Source of the DNA: Mnemiopsis leidyi
Lineage: Eukaryota; Ctenophora; Tentaculata; Lobata; Bolinopsidae
Length of the DNA: 35,851 nt
Assembly: GCA_000226015.1 (NCBI GenBank)
Contig: JH153388.1
Coordinates: forward strand, 7,851 to 43,701
Direction: 5' to 3'
Shown here: one piece after another, positions 8,579-16,800 of the stretch
How positions within the stretch are numbered: position 1 is the stretch's first letter
How the letters are laid out: each line of letters begins with the position of its first letter
Notes under the pieces: model-generated
Told to the model about the DNA's origin: nothing
Database searches by the model: none
The model's input: the letters and a program-made list of their open reading frames with translations, nothing else
Position numbers and translations under genes: made by a program

Positions 8579-10915
8579 TTACATTATGAGAAAATAATTC
8601 GGAAGAACCGTTACAAGCAGCACCAAGTGGTACAGGAGGACCAGGATGAACAGCTGGTGTGAAAGCAGAAGTAACAGGAGGGGGAGTAGGAGCAGTCTGA
8701 GCCGGAGTAGCAGGAGGGGGAGTAGGAGCAGTCTGAGCCGGAGTAGCAGGAGGGGAGTAGGAGCAGTCTGAGCCGGAGTAGCAGGAGGGGGAGTAGGAGC
8801 AGTCTGAGCCGGAGTATCAGGAGGGGTAGGAGGAGCAGTACTCGAATGAAGCCTTCGGAAGGTAAGGCTAAAACGGTGGTCCGATCGGTGACGTGAGGGA
8901 TAGCCTGGAGCTATGCGATGAAAGTAAGACGTTTGAGTAGATGGAGCCATGACGAAGAGAGAGTTGGAGCGAAGTTGTTGTCTGTGGGTTGGACGAGATG
9001 ACTTAGATGTTGCAAACTCCATGTACCGTGTGGATCCAATAGACAGAGTGGCGATAGGCATGGATTTGTCCAACTTTCTTTCATCATCCTTGTGAAATGG
9101 CAGTATGGTGCCACTGCTCGGATAAAAGTTGACCAAGATGCTGTTAAATGCAGTCGACAACTTTTTATTAACTTTGTCTAGAATATGTAAAAGTAAAGGC
9201 TCATCCCTAATCGGAATAGGTTCCATGAATTGTGTTGCTTTATTGTAAACATATTTCTCACTGCCAAACAATAGCACCTGTGAAGAAGACCCTCCTTGTC
9301 TTACAAAGTTCATCCTTTTAACTCTAGAGAACAACATATTCTCAGTGTTTAAGAGAATAACTGGGTTCAAAATATCTGAAAAGTATTCAAGTCTATCTCG
9401 AAGCCATTGAGATGTATTTGGAGCAGCTGGAGGGCGATGAAAATGTCCCGTAGCTAAATGTGTAACCGGGGAAGCAGCGGGATGAGGTTGAGGGAGAGCC
9501 GGGGCTTCAGCGGTAGGTAGATCAGGGTCGTCTGCTGGATGAGAGGGAGAATCCGGAAAGACAGCGGGAGGAGCAAGGTCGTCATCTGGACGATCCCGGA
9601 AAGTGAGGAGAGGAGCAGGGTCGTCAGCGGGAGGAGCGACAGGACCAACGAAGACAGCAGAAGGAGCAAGGCCGTCAGCAGGAGCAGGGTCGTCAGCGGT
9701 AGGAGTGACAGGACCAGTGAAGACAGCAGAAGGAGCAAGGCCGTCAGCAGGAGCAAGGCAGTCAGCGGGAGGACCAGGAGAACCCGGGAAGACAGAAGAA
9801 GGACCAGGTTCGTCAGCGGAATGAGCTGAAGGAGCCAAGGCATCATGGGGAGTAGGAAAAGCAGCAGGGGCAAGAGAAGGAGGTGGAACATCAGCATGAT
9901 GAACGGGAGCATGACGTACGGCATAAGGAGCAAAAGGGAGAGCTTGAGCGTCAGCGGGATTATCAGTAGGGGGAGTCGAGAATTCAGCTGGTACTGGAGG
10001 AGCCGGCGAAGAGTATTGATCCAGGAGAACAGTAGGTGGAACAGAATTTGGGCTAGGACTAGGAGGATAGTCTGAGGGATAATCAGTTGCAGAGGGAACA
10101 GCAACAGTAACAGGCGTCGTATTTGGCAGATTAGTTGAAGAGGCAGCAGCAGCCGACTTAGCAGAAGCAGAAGCACGGTGATATGGTACAGAGCGACGCG
10201 AGGAAGGAGCAGAAGATGTAAGGACTGCGCCGCCAAGAGAACCTCTGTGCCAAAGATCGTGTGGTCCATCTGCAAATGCCGAAGACATAATGAAGCCCGG
10301 TGTCAGCGAATCTTCCACTAGGTACAGAAGGTGAGACGGCACAAAGGCACAACCGTAAAAGAATGCTACGGTGTTAGCCTTGATTATACGCTTAAACATA
10401 ATATTACCATTATAACTGAAGTGGAGTCTGTCCTTGGAAAGATAAGATAATGGGTTATTGGAACTCACAGAAAAAGGTGACGAAATGAGATGAAAATGGA
10501 AATCTTTTTTTAAATTTTGCAAAACTCTATTAAAATCATCAATTTTTGATAAATGCATGGTTCGATTATGTTTAGGACCATCCAATCTTGGTAAAATAAC
10601 ATTGACAAAAATAGCTGCTGTGGGAAACTTATATTCTATATTACTAAGCAGCTCAGTAAAAAGGACCGAAAATTTTGAACTACTGCAAGAACGCTTACCT
10701 GTTATGTTGTTCGTTCCCGCGAGAATGTAGACGGCATTAATGTCGGAGAACTTGGAAGGAACGATGTTCATAACCTCCTCAGCGATGGATTCAGTGTCAT
10801 ACCCGGGATAGGAGAGTACTTGTAAACGTCTAAACGAATCTGGATAAAGACGTGTAGAATCGTTACGTTCACAGCTCCCAACGTATTTCACCATAGAGTC
10901 TCCTATGACCAGTAC
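8579..10915 (-). CDS. Helitron segment: SGNH/GDSL hydrolase, Pro/Ala linker and AlkB-like 2OG-Fe(II) dioxygenase
   Basis: From the acceptor at 10915 the frame opens with VLVIGDSM (SGNH block I, nucleophile Ser), followed by LAGTNN (block III) and DRLHFSYNG (block V, Asp and His). All catalytic blocks of an SGNH esterase are therefore visible within about 190 residues. A Pro/Ala-rich linker of about 280 residues follows, with 69-bp tandem repeats. Next comes an AlkB-type domain with FHKDDE (iron-binding His 9094-9092, Asp 9088-9086), SYFHRIAPG (second His, 8920-8918) and RFSLTFRR (2-oxoglutarate Arg, about 8875-8851). AlkB enzymes remove methyl lesions from DNA or RNA. SGNH esterases occur in ORF1 of some CR1-type retrotransposons. 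After 8752 the frame turns into a Leu-rich tail; this is the Pro-rich repeat read in a shifted frame after a one-base loss, not a membrane segment. The domain calls are strong; the role of either enzyme in transposition is inference. Confidence 0.85.
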   Translation of the reverse strand, partial: VLVIGDSMVKYVGSCERNDSTRLYPDSFRRLQVLSYPGYDTESIAEEVMNIVPSKFSDINAVYILAGTNNITGKRSCSSSKFSVLFTELLSNIEYKFPTAAIFVNVILPRLDGPKHNRTMHLSKIDDFNRVLQNLKKDFHFHLISSPFSVSSNNPLSYLSKDRLHFSYNGNIMFKRIIKANTVAFFYGCAFVPSHLLYLVEDSLTPGFIMSSAFADGPHDLWHRGSLGGAVLTSSAPSSRRSVPYHRASASAKSAAAASSTNLPNTTPVTVAVPSATDYPSDYPPSPSPNSVPPTVLLDQYSSPAPPVPAEFSTPPTDNPADAQALPFAPYAVRHAPVHHADVPPPSLAPAAFPTPHDALAPSAHSADEPGPSSVFPGSPGPPADCLAPADGLAPSAVFTGPVTPTADDPAPADGLAPSAVFVGPVAPPADDPAPLLTFRDRPDDDLAPPAVFPDSPSHPADDPDLPTAEAPALPQPHPAASPVTHLATGHFHRPPAAPNTSQWLRDRLEYFSDILNPVILLNTENMLFSRVKRMNFVRQGGSSSQVLLFGSEKYVYNKATQFMEPIPIRDEPLLLHILDKVNKKLSTAFNSILVNFYPSSGTILPFHKDDERKLDKSMPIATLSIGSTRYMEFATSKSSRPTHRQQLRSNSLFVMAPSTQTSYFHRIAPGYPSRHRSDHRFSLTFRRLHSSTAPPTPPDTPAQTAPTPPPATPAQTAPTPLLLLRLRLLLLPLLLLRLRLLLLPLLLLLLSHQLFILVLLYHLVLLVTVLPNYFLIM
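8670..8822 (-). repeat. 36-bp tandem repeat encoding a 12-residue Pro-rich unit
   Basis: Four copies of a unit encoding PAQTAPTPPPAT join the AlkB domain to the downstream STPR/Rep part. Three copies carry a run of five C (minus strand); the copy at 8752-8755 has four, which causes the frameshift. The repeat is probably a flexible linker between enzymatic modules. Confidence 0.8.
8752..8755 (-). other. Frameshift 1: one C missing in a repeat copy
   Basis: Three neighbouring copies of the 36-bp unit have five G on the plus strand at this point; this one has four. Before it the frame reads Pro/Ala/Thr repeats; after it the same repeat reads as Leu/Arg and stops at 8579. Reading one base later continues the repeat and runs without a stop into the STPR/DUF6570 part (up to 6604). 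It may be a real deletion or a homopolymer miscall. Confidence 0.8.
9582..9790 (-). repeat. 69-bp tandem repeat in the Helitron Pro/Ala linker
   Basis: Units encode variants of ADGLAPSAVF plus GPV and ADDPAP (23 residues, 69 bp); equivalent points lie at 9651 and 9720. Degenerate copies extend on both sides. The plus strand is strongly purine-rich here. The segment looks like a disordered spacer between the SGNH and AlkB domains. Confidence 0.75.
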
Positions 10916-11108
10916 CTGGGAAGAATTAAGTGACAATTATTATCATAAGCATGATAAGATTTCCAAAGTATTCAAATACTAATGAACAATTGGGTTACCG
11001 AAATTTAAAGTTTGGCCTTTTAGTAACACAATTTTTGTTTTATCATTATTAAAATCGGCAGGAAATGAATGTCCGACGTCTGTCGTTAGTTCAAAATTGA
11101 CTACTCAC
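10916..11108 (-). other. Predicted 193-bp intron in the Helitron gene
   Basis: On the minus strand the donor is AAT|GTGAGT and the acceptor TTCTTCCCAG|GTACTG, with a pyrimidine-rich tract before the AG. Both ends are phase 0. Joining them places the 2A leader directly in front of the first block of the SGNH hydrolase (VLVIGDSM). The intron contains stops in the exon frame. It is inferred from sequence only. Confidence 0.65.
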
Positions 11109-11429
11109 ATTCTTGTCAACGAAGGGGTATATCTCTGGCTCCATTTCTGCACAGTGATATCCAGGTCCAGGGTTGGTTTCTACATCTCCGGCTAGGATCA
11201 GCGACAGTCTGCTCCAAACAAGGTAAGGTGACAGATCTCCAAAGTCAGCTACCAGGTTGACAAGGAGCACCACTGGGCAAGATGGCATAGCTCTTTCGCA
11301 GGAAAGCAGGAAAAATCCGACAGAATCACAGCAGGAGGAAAACCTAACCCGATAAGATGCAGATAGACCTGCAAAGTTCATTGTGATCAGATTCAGACAT
11401 GTAAACATCTTTGAGAACATAATACCCAT
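11109..11429 (-). CDS. Helitron exon 1: hydrophobic leader ending in a 2A ribosome-skipping motif
   Basis: This 107-codon exon starts at the ATG at 11429; an in-frame TGA lies a few codons upstream. It has short hydrophobic stretches and then the motif GDVETNPGP (about 11181-11155), an exact match to the 2A consensus D-V/I-E-x-N-P-G-P. In 2A peptides the ribosome skips the Gly-Pro bond, so the upstream peptide and the downstream protein are released separately. 2A-like motifs are known in picornavirus-like viruses and in several animal non-LTR retrotransposons. Here it would free a leader of roughly 90 residues from the large SGNH-AlkB-Rep-helicase protein. After about 18 more codons the frame reaches a GTGAGT donor (11108), phase 0, joining to the acceptor before 10915. 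Without splicing the frame ends four codons later. Confidence 0.75.
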
Positions 11430-11656
11430 GACATTATGTCAATAATTTTAAATGACAAAACTGATTATATCGCTAGTATTATCTTTACTATTATAACACT
11501 TTGCGTCATTTTCCAAACATCTCATGATGTTTTGATGCTTGTAATATTAAATTGAAAAAATTCAGCTTCTTTCAATGACCATCTTACCAAGGACAGTAGA
11601 AACCAGTAATCGAGCGATAGAGAGAATGTTATGATTAGTACACACATTGTACATCA

Positions 11657-12223
11657 CTACATCAACTCCAGGTAGTAGTCAACACTGCTTAAAAGACCAA
11701 ACGTGTAGGTAGTAGCAGTCGATGGCATAGATTTGACAGCGAAAATCTGCCATGGAGTACAGAGGACAGTCCAGGTAGAGGGGGACTGGAGGACTCTGCC
11801 GCATGTCACAAGACTACTGGTGTTGAACCCACACGCTGTTAGCAAAATGGTCAAGACACAAGCGGCGGAACCAGCACTTCTAACAAAGAACACTTTCCTG
11901 AAAGAGTTGTAGCACCGTACACCGTGTACAGTGTGATGATGCACAAAATCAAGTCTAATGAACAAAAGCCATATGTACAAATTCCTATCAAAATATATAT
12001 GAACATTCTGTACAATAAAAGACGTAAAATCCCAAGCTGGTAATAGATAATTAGACCAACAAAATCGTAAAATCTCTTTCAGTACAAAAAACATGTCCAC
12101 AATCACATTCCGCATCACAACATCCAATTCATCACACGAAACATTAAACAAAATTATATCATCCGGGGCAAGGTCAGTGGAACAACCCAACATGAAGAAA
12201 ATAATCAAAAGTTTATACTTCAT
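11657..12223 (-). CDS. Possible small secreted or membrane protein of unknown function
   Basis: This is an uninterrupted frame of 188 codons from the ATG at 12223. It begins like a signal peptide (MKYKLLIIFFMLGCS) and has two further hydrophobic stretches (around NLYIWLLFI and AACVLTILLTACGF). It lies upstream of the Helitron leader on the same strand. I recognise no family. It could be an unrelated gene, a 5' part of the transposon or a chance open frame in AT-rich DNA. Confidence 0.25.
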   Translation of the reverse strand: MKYKLLIIFFMLGCSTDLAPDDIILFNVSCDELDVVMRNVIVDMFFVLKEILRFCWSNYLLPAWDFTSFIVQNVHIYFDRNLYIWLLFIRLDFVHHHTVHGVRCYNSFRKVFFVRSAGSAACVLTILLTACGFNTSSLVTCGRVLQSPSTWTVLCTPWQIFAVKSMPSTATTYTFGLLSSVDYYLELM

Positions 12224-12323
12224 CACGTTGACACTTAACTTAAACGACGAAAGATAACTCGCTAATTCACGTTACGTATCGTAATTCGATAATGTAAGAA
12301 GAGAGATCACGCGTCGATTCTAC

Positions 12324-12365
12324 TATAAATACCACGATTTCGCGCGCGTAGGAAGTAACTGCAGT
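12324..12365 (+). promoter_or_regulatory. TATA-box-like core promoter candidate
   Basis: TATAAAT at 12324-12330 in a CTATAAATACC context is followed about 30 bp later by GGAAGTAACTGCAGTCGG, a plausible start region. No coding exon clearly follows it, so it may be an alternative 5' UTR of the Ig/TSP1 gene, part of a transposon or chance. Confidence 0.2.
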
Positions 12366-12623
12366 CGGTAGTGAGTACATTTAGTGCAAAATTTTTGTAC
12401 TCTGCGCCGCGCATCGAGCATTTACAGTTTAACATCCATCACTCCATTTGAATAAGTTTACGTAGGAGCAGCCCCGCGAGCTCGTTCACGTGGTTACGGA
12501 CTTTAACAGGTGTTTTCCTTTGTGACCGCGGACAGCGGACAGGGGACAGCGGACACCGCCATCTACCTACCTACCCACCTACCCCACCCCCAAAATCCGA
12601 CCACTTTAAACCATCTACTTTAC

Positions 12624-12644
12624 TTTTTTGCCTTCGGCAAAAAA
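12624..12644. repeat. Perfect 9-bp-stem hairpin
   Basis: TTTTTTGCC and GGCAAAAAA form a perfect stem around a TTC loop. Outer arms CCATCTA (12611-12617) and TAGATGG (12647-12653) can extend it imperfectly. It lies near the expected right end of the Helitron, but its position relative to any terminus is unknown. Confidence 0.6.
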
Positions 12645-12795
12645 GATAGATGGAAAAAATTGTTTCCCTTAGTTTTATGACCCATGCCTTGCGCGGGACT
12701 TTAGAATAACTTTGTAACGACTCTCTGACTATACGCCAGTAGCCCTGACAAGGTCAAGTGACTAAAGATCTGTAACCATGACGACAAATCCCCAG

Positions 12796-13828
12796 GAGAT
12801 ACTCAGCTGATAGGACCGCCCCAATCACAGACTGTAGCTGCTGGTAGCAACGTCACCTTCACGGCAACCTATCTGGGTATCCCTGAACCTGCTGTTGCCT
12901 GGCTCACTGACGGTCAACCTATTGTTAACAGTGACAGGATATTTGTTGAAACTGTTGAAAACGGTAAGGAGTATTTATTGAAAGTGTTGTAAAATAGCGC
13001 AAGAGAATGGTAGATTGGTAGAATTATAATTCGACACATGGCCAGATTATTGCAATAAATGTAACCTTGACTTTATTGCTGTTCTACTTCTTTAAAGTTG
13101 AGAAATACTGGTAAGCTAGTGAACTTAAAGTCGATCAAACTCACAATCTGCTCCTCCCTGTAGACGGTCTGTACACGAGCACTCTGACACTCCGCTCTGT
13201 TGACGAGACTGATGAGAAAGTGTACAGCGTGATATTGACGTCCTCCAACAAGAAACCTGTCCTAGCTACCGCCTCTCTGACTACCACTCAAGTTCCGGAG
13301 ATAGTCAGTGATGTGACTAGTGTTGCTGTGGAGGAGGGTGATGATATCCTCCTCGATTGCGAGGTGAGGGTTCTGAGACTGCTTGCTGGTTTATCTCTAT
13401 CCTTTACTGATTAGTTATTCTAACGCGGTATTTCATGATAAATCATCAAATCTTGCTTAATACTTCTCAAATGCTTTATACCCTGACTTATCATTAGTCT
13501 TCAACTTCTTTCGTAACTATACCGCAAATAGTGAATAAATATTCAGGTTGAATCACGTCCTGTTTCCATGGTAACACCTAAATGATGAAAATATTCAGGT
13601 TGAATCACGTCCCGTTTCCATGGCAACACCTAAATGATGAAAATATTCAGGTTGAATCACGTCCCGTTTCCATGGTGTCCTGGACTCCACTGAGTGGATC
13701 CTCCAAGGTTCTATCTAACCACAGTCTCCTGGTGCCTGACTCCAAAGTCACTGATGCTGGAATGTACACTTGTACTGCTATGAACAGTGTTGGAACTGAC
13801 AGTAAAATTGTCGTTGTTTCAGTGCGAG
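12796..13828 (+). CDS. Ig domains 1-2 (exons 12796-12963, 13164-13363, 13651-13828)
   Basis: Ig1 spans the first two exons ([22 protein letters not shown], then KVYSVIL). It lacks the canonical Cys pair. Ig2 begins in the second exon ([14 protein letters not shown]) and ends in the third ([16 protein letters not shown]), with both Cys and the DxGxYxC motif. The third exon uses the last of three tandem copies of its acceptor region. The first exon starts at CCCCAG|GA in phase 1, so it is internal. Confidence 0.85.
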
Positions 13829-16800
13829 GTGAGACTCAAGAGTTCGAGCTGACATTAGTATTAGTTTACTTTAGGTGCTGTGATTGGAAGAACTTTTCTG
13901 CACATATTTCTTAAAACTAAGTGGACATGGCTACTGGTTAGATCTTGAGTTCGACCATGTTTACTCCTCTTTTAAAGATTTGTTTGTAATACTATCTTTA
14001 GTAACCCAATACTGAACCGTATTACGACACTCCAACCCAACCCCCCAGCAATACACGGAGGACTAACAGAGTGGTCTGCCTGGTCTGACTGCACAGCTAC
14101 ATGTGGAAGCGGAACCAAGACCCGAACTAGAAGTTGTACAAACCCCGAACCTTCCTACTCTGGAAGGGAATGTTCTGGTGATCTGGAGGAGAGCAGATCT
14201 TGTGCTAACAAACCTTGTCCAGGTTTAGTGTCAGACCAGGAATATTTGATCACAAAAAAATTGTCCAACTGTACCCTGCCTTAATAAATGTTCTTTATAA
14301 TCTCTCGTCTGGCACTCAAATTCTGGTTTTCCACCCGAATGTTCAATGCCCCTAGGTTTCCTGTTTCTAACCTCCTCTCTCCCCAGTGGACGGTGTTTAC
14401 TCCGAGTGGGGAGCCTGGACCCCCTGCTCCGAACCCTGCGGTCTGGGAACCCGGACTAGGAACAAGACCTGTACCAACCCAGCTCCCGCACATGGAGGTA
14501 GAGATTGTAGTAGTGGGGACACTGTCACTCACGAGGAGATCTGTTTCGAGTCTAACTGTCCAGGTAGGAAGATATATGGGGGGTTTTTTCGTCCTTTTTT
14601 AGGTAGACTTACAGCAACACGTCATTAAACTGTTTGGGAGTTGGAAGTTTCACTGTAGCTTGAAATTTTTAAACTGATGACTTTAAGTGTGTTGTACCCT
14701 TGATGTTCGAGAGCTAAGCTAAGATATGTTCAGTTGATGGAGGATGGACAAAATGGACACCCTGGTCTGCCTGCTCTGTTAACTGCGGAGGTGGAACTCA
14801 GACACGATCTCGAAGTTGTACACAACCTCTACCCATGTTTGGAGGAGAGGATTGTGGACCAGAGGATCCTGAGGTAGATATTATTGACTATATTTAGATA
14901 CGACCAATTTGTTGTTATCACGTGGTATAGAACATTTGCGAGAAGTATACTTTAAGCCATATCTGTATTTAGTGTTAAGTTAAAAACTTGTGGTAGTTGA
15001 AGGTTAGGCATTGATCTTTCCTTGCTTGGAAGTATAGAAAAAAGCCACACTCTAACTCCTCACCTCCCAGATCGAATCAAGGACGTGTAACGAACAAGAC
15101 TGCCCGGAACACCCGATAGTGTTTACCATGCCGGACCAGGAGGTGGAGGTGGGAGATAGAGTAGAGTTTGTCTGTAGGATCCACGCTCAACCTCGTCCTA
15201 GCGTCATCTGGATGAGAAACAGTGAGCAGGTCACCAGTGGAAACAAGTCAGGTCGGTACATTTCTTGATTGTTTGCGTGTCAATTTGCTTGTTCTTTGTA
15301 TGCCACTATGCATGTGTTTGTGTCTGTTTGTTTGCATGTTTGTTAGTGTGTCTGCCCGTGACGACAGTGCCCGTCTGACTTTGTCGTTTTTTTTGTTGAT
15401 GCTAATGCAGCTCAATACTACAAAGTAAACATGTATATTATTCGCAACATGCACCACAATTTAAACCACCTCCTCCCTCAGTGATCACTAACAAGTCTAT
15501 GGACGACACCACCTTGATCAGTAAGCTAGTGATACCTAGTGCTACTGTTGAGGACGCTGGAATGTACGTTTGTCTGGCAACTAACGTAGCGGGAAGCAAT
15601 ATTGAGAACGCGGCTCTGACCGTCAACGGTTAGTTTTCTTTTCAAATCAAATTTAGTTTGTGTGTTCTTACCTTATTGTCATGATAAATCATTAGTTGTT
15701 AATTGTCATGCAGACTGAACGAACTGTCCTAGTTTAGCTATCAAACCTCTAAAAATGTCCACATTTCGAGATTGACTCTAACATTCCCCTACACCTCTAA
15801 CATTTCCCTACACCTCTCACATTCCAACTCCACAGACCCTAACGAGGACATTCCTGTCACCGCTGTCTCCATCTTGGAGGGAGACAGTGTAACACTGGCC
15901 TGTGTAGCTGCTGGGTCTGTGTCCTGGGACTTGGACGGAGTTCCTCTTAGTCCCGGATCTAGGTAGGTTAATATAATTAGAAGCTCTATAACTTCGTGTT
16001 TTTCTGTATCTGTATTGTTGAAATACGGCATAGTATTGTGGGTTATTCACATCTATAAATAATTAATTCTCTCCTTCAGGTTTGTGTTTGTTGAAAACAA
16101 CCTGGTAATATCGGACAGTACAATCTACATCAGCGGAATCTACACGTGTAAGGAGGGTAGCACTAACCGAAAACGATACGACGTCAAAATAACAGGTTTA
16201 AATTTAATACAAACATGTTCTACTATATTTTAGTAGGTGTCGCATCTTTTTTTGTACTTCGGTACTTCGGCGGTCTCCTCAATCATTCGAGTGGCCGGCC
16301 TCGCATCTTTTAATTCAATAAAAAGTTTTCATGACAGCGGTATCCATATTGTCCTGTTTAGCACTTCAGTTCTCTTAACCCCCTCAGTCTCTCCCAGCTG
16401 TTAACTGATCTTCTCTCCCAGCTGTTAACTGATCTTCTCTCTCAGCTGTTTACTGTTCTTCTCTCCCAGCTGTTAACTGATCTTCTCTCCCAGCTGTTAA
16501 CTGATCTTCTCTCCCAGCTGTTAACTGATCTTCTCTCTCAGCTGTTAACTGATCTTCTCTATCAGCTGTAAACTGATCTTCTCTCCCAGCTGTTAACTGA
16601 TCTTCTCTCCCAGCTGTTAACTGATCTTCCCTCCCAGCTGTTAACTGATCTTCTCTATCAGCTGTTAACTGATCTTCTCTCTCAGCTGTGAACTGATCTT
16701 CTCTCCAGCTGTTAACTGATNNNNNNNNNNNNNNNNNNNNNNNNNNNNNNNNNNNNNNNNNNNNNNNNNNNNNNNNNNNNNNNNNNNNNNNNNNNNNNNN

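Larger units (their letters stand above)
1900..11429 (-). mobile_element. Giant composite Helitron (2A-SGNH-AlkB-STPR-DUF6570-Rep-Pif1), decayed
   Basis: This is a rolling-circle DNA transposon. Its Rep (HUH endonuclease) nicks and joins single strands at the element ends and its Pif1-type helicase unwinds them. All coding segments lie on the minus strand in one order and, apart from two one-base shifts and one TGA, in one continuous frame: leader and 2A motif (11429-11109), a 193-bp intron, SGNH hydrolase (10915 to about 10350), Pro/Ala linker, AlkB oxygenase (about 9350-8850), Pro-rich repeats, STPR-like repeats (about 8250-7890), DUF6570-like zinc domain (about 7110-6650), Rep (6630-4630) and helicase (to 1900). 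The reconstructed polyprotein is about 3,100 codons, far above the usual 1,400-2,000 for animal Helitrons. It appears to lie antisense in an intron or the 5' flank of the plus-strand Ig/TSP1 gene. The element termini were not found, so the true element is longer than given. The coding domains are clear; present autonomy is doubtful. Confidence 0.9.
11430..12795. other. Region between Helitron and Ig/TSP1 gene
   Basis: It holds one minus-strand open frame with a possible signal peptide (12223-11657), a TATA-like site on the plus strand (12324), a GGACAGC-type short repeat (about 12525-12570), a CTAC-rich low-complexity patch (about 12562-12590) and a hairpin (12624-12644). The 5' end of the Helitron is expected here. 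No first exon for the Ig/TSP1 gene was found: the frame of the exon at 12796 is closed upstream by a stop with no ATG. Confidence 0.5.

Noticed and set aside
8579-8760. A Leu-rich, membrane-like tail at the end of the SGNH-AlkB frame
   Set aside because: It is the Pro-rich 36-bp repeat read in the wrong frame after a one-base loss; the correct frame continues into the STPR part.
9539-9829. Arg/Ser-rich open frames on the plus strand
   Set aside because: They are antisense shadows of the purine-rich 69-bp repeat.
9454-10275. Long Leu-rich open frame on the minus strand
   Set aside because: It is a shadow of the Pro/Ala linker (CCN codons read as CTN); no independent evidence.
12676-12830. 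ATG codons just before the first Ig exon as the gene start
   Set aside because: None is in the frame of the Ig exon; each runs into a stop, and the exon begins with a good acceptor in phase 1.
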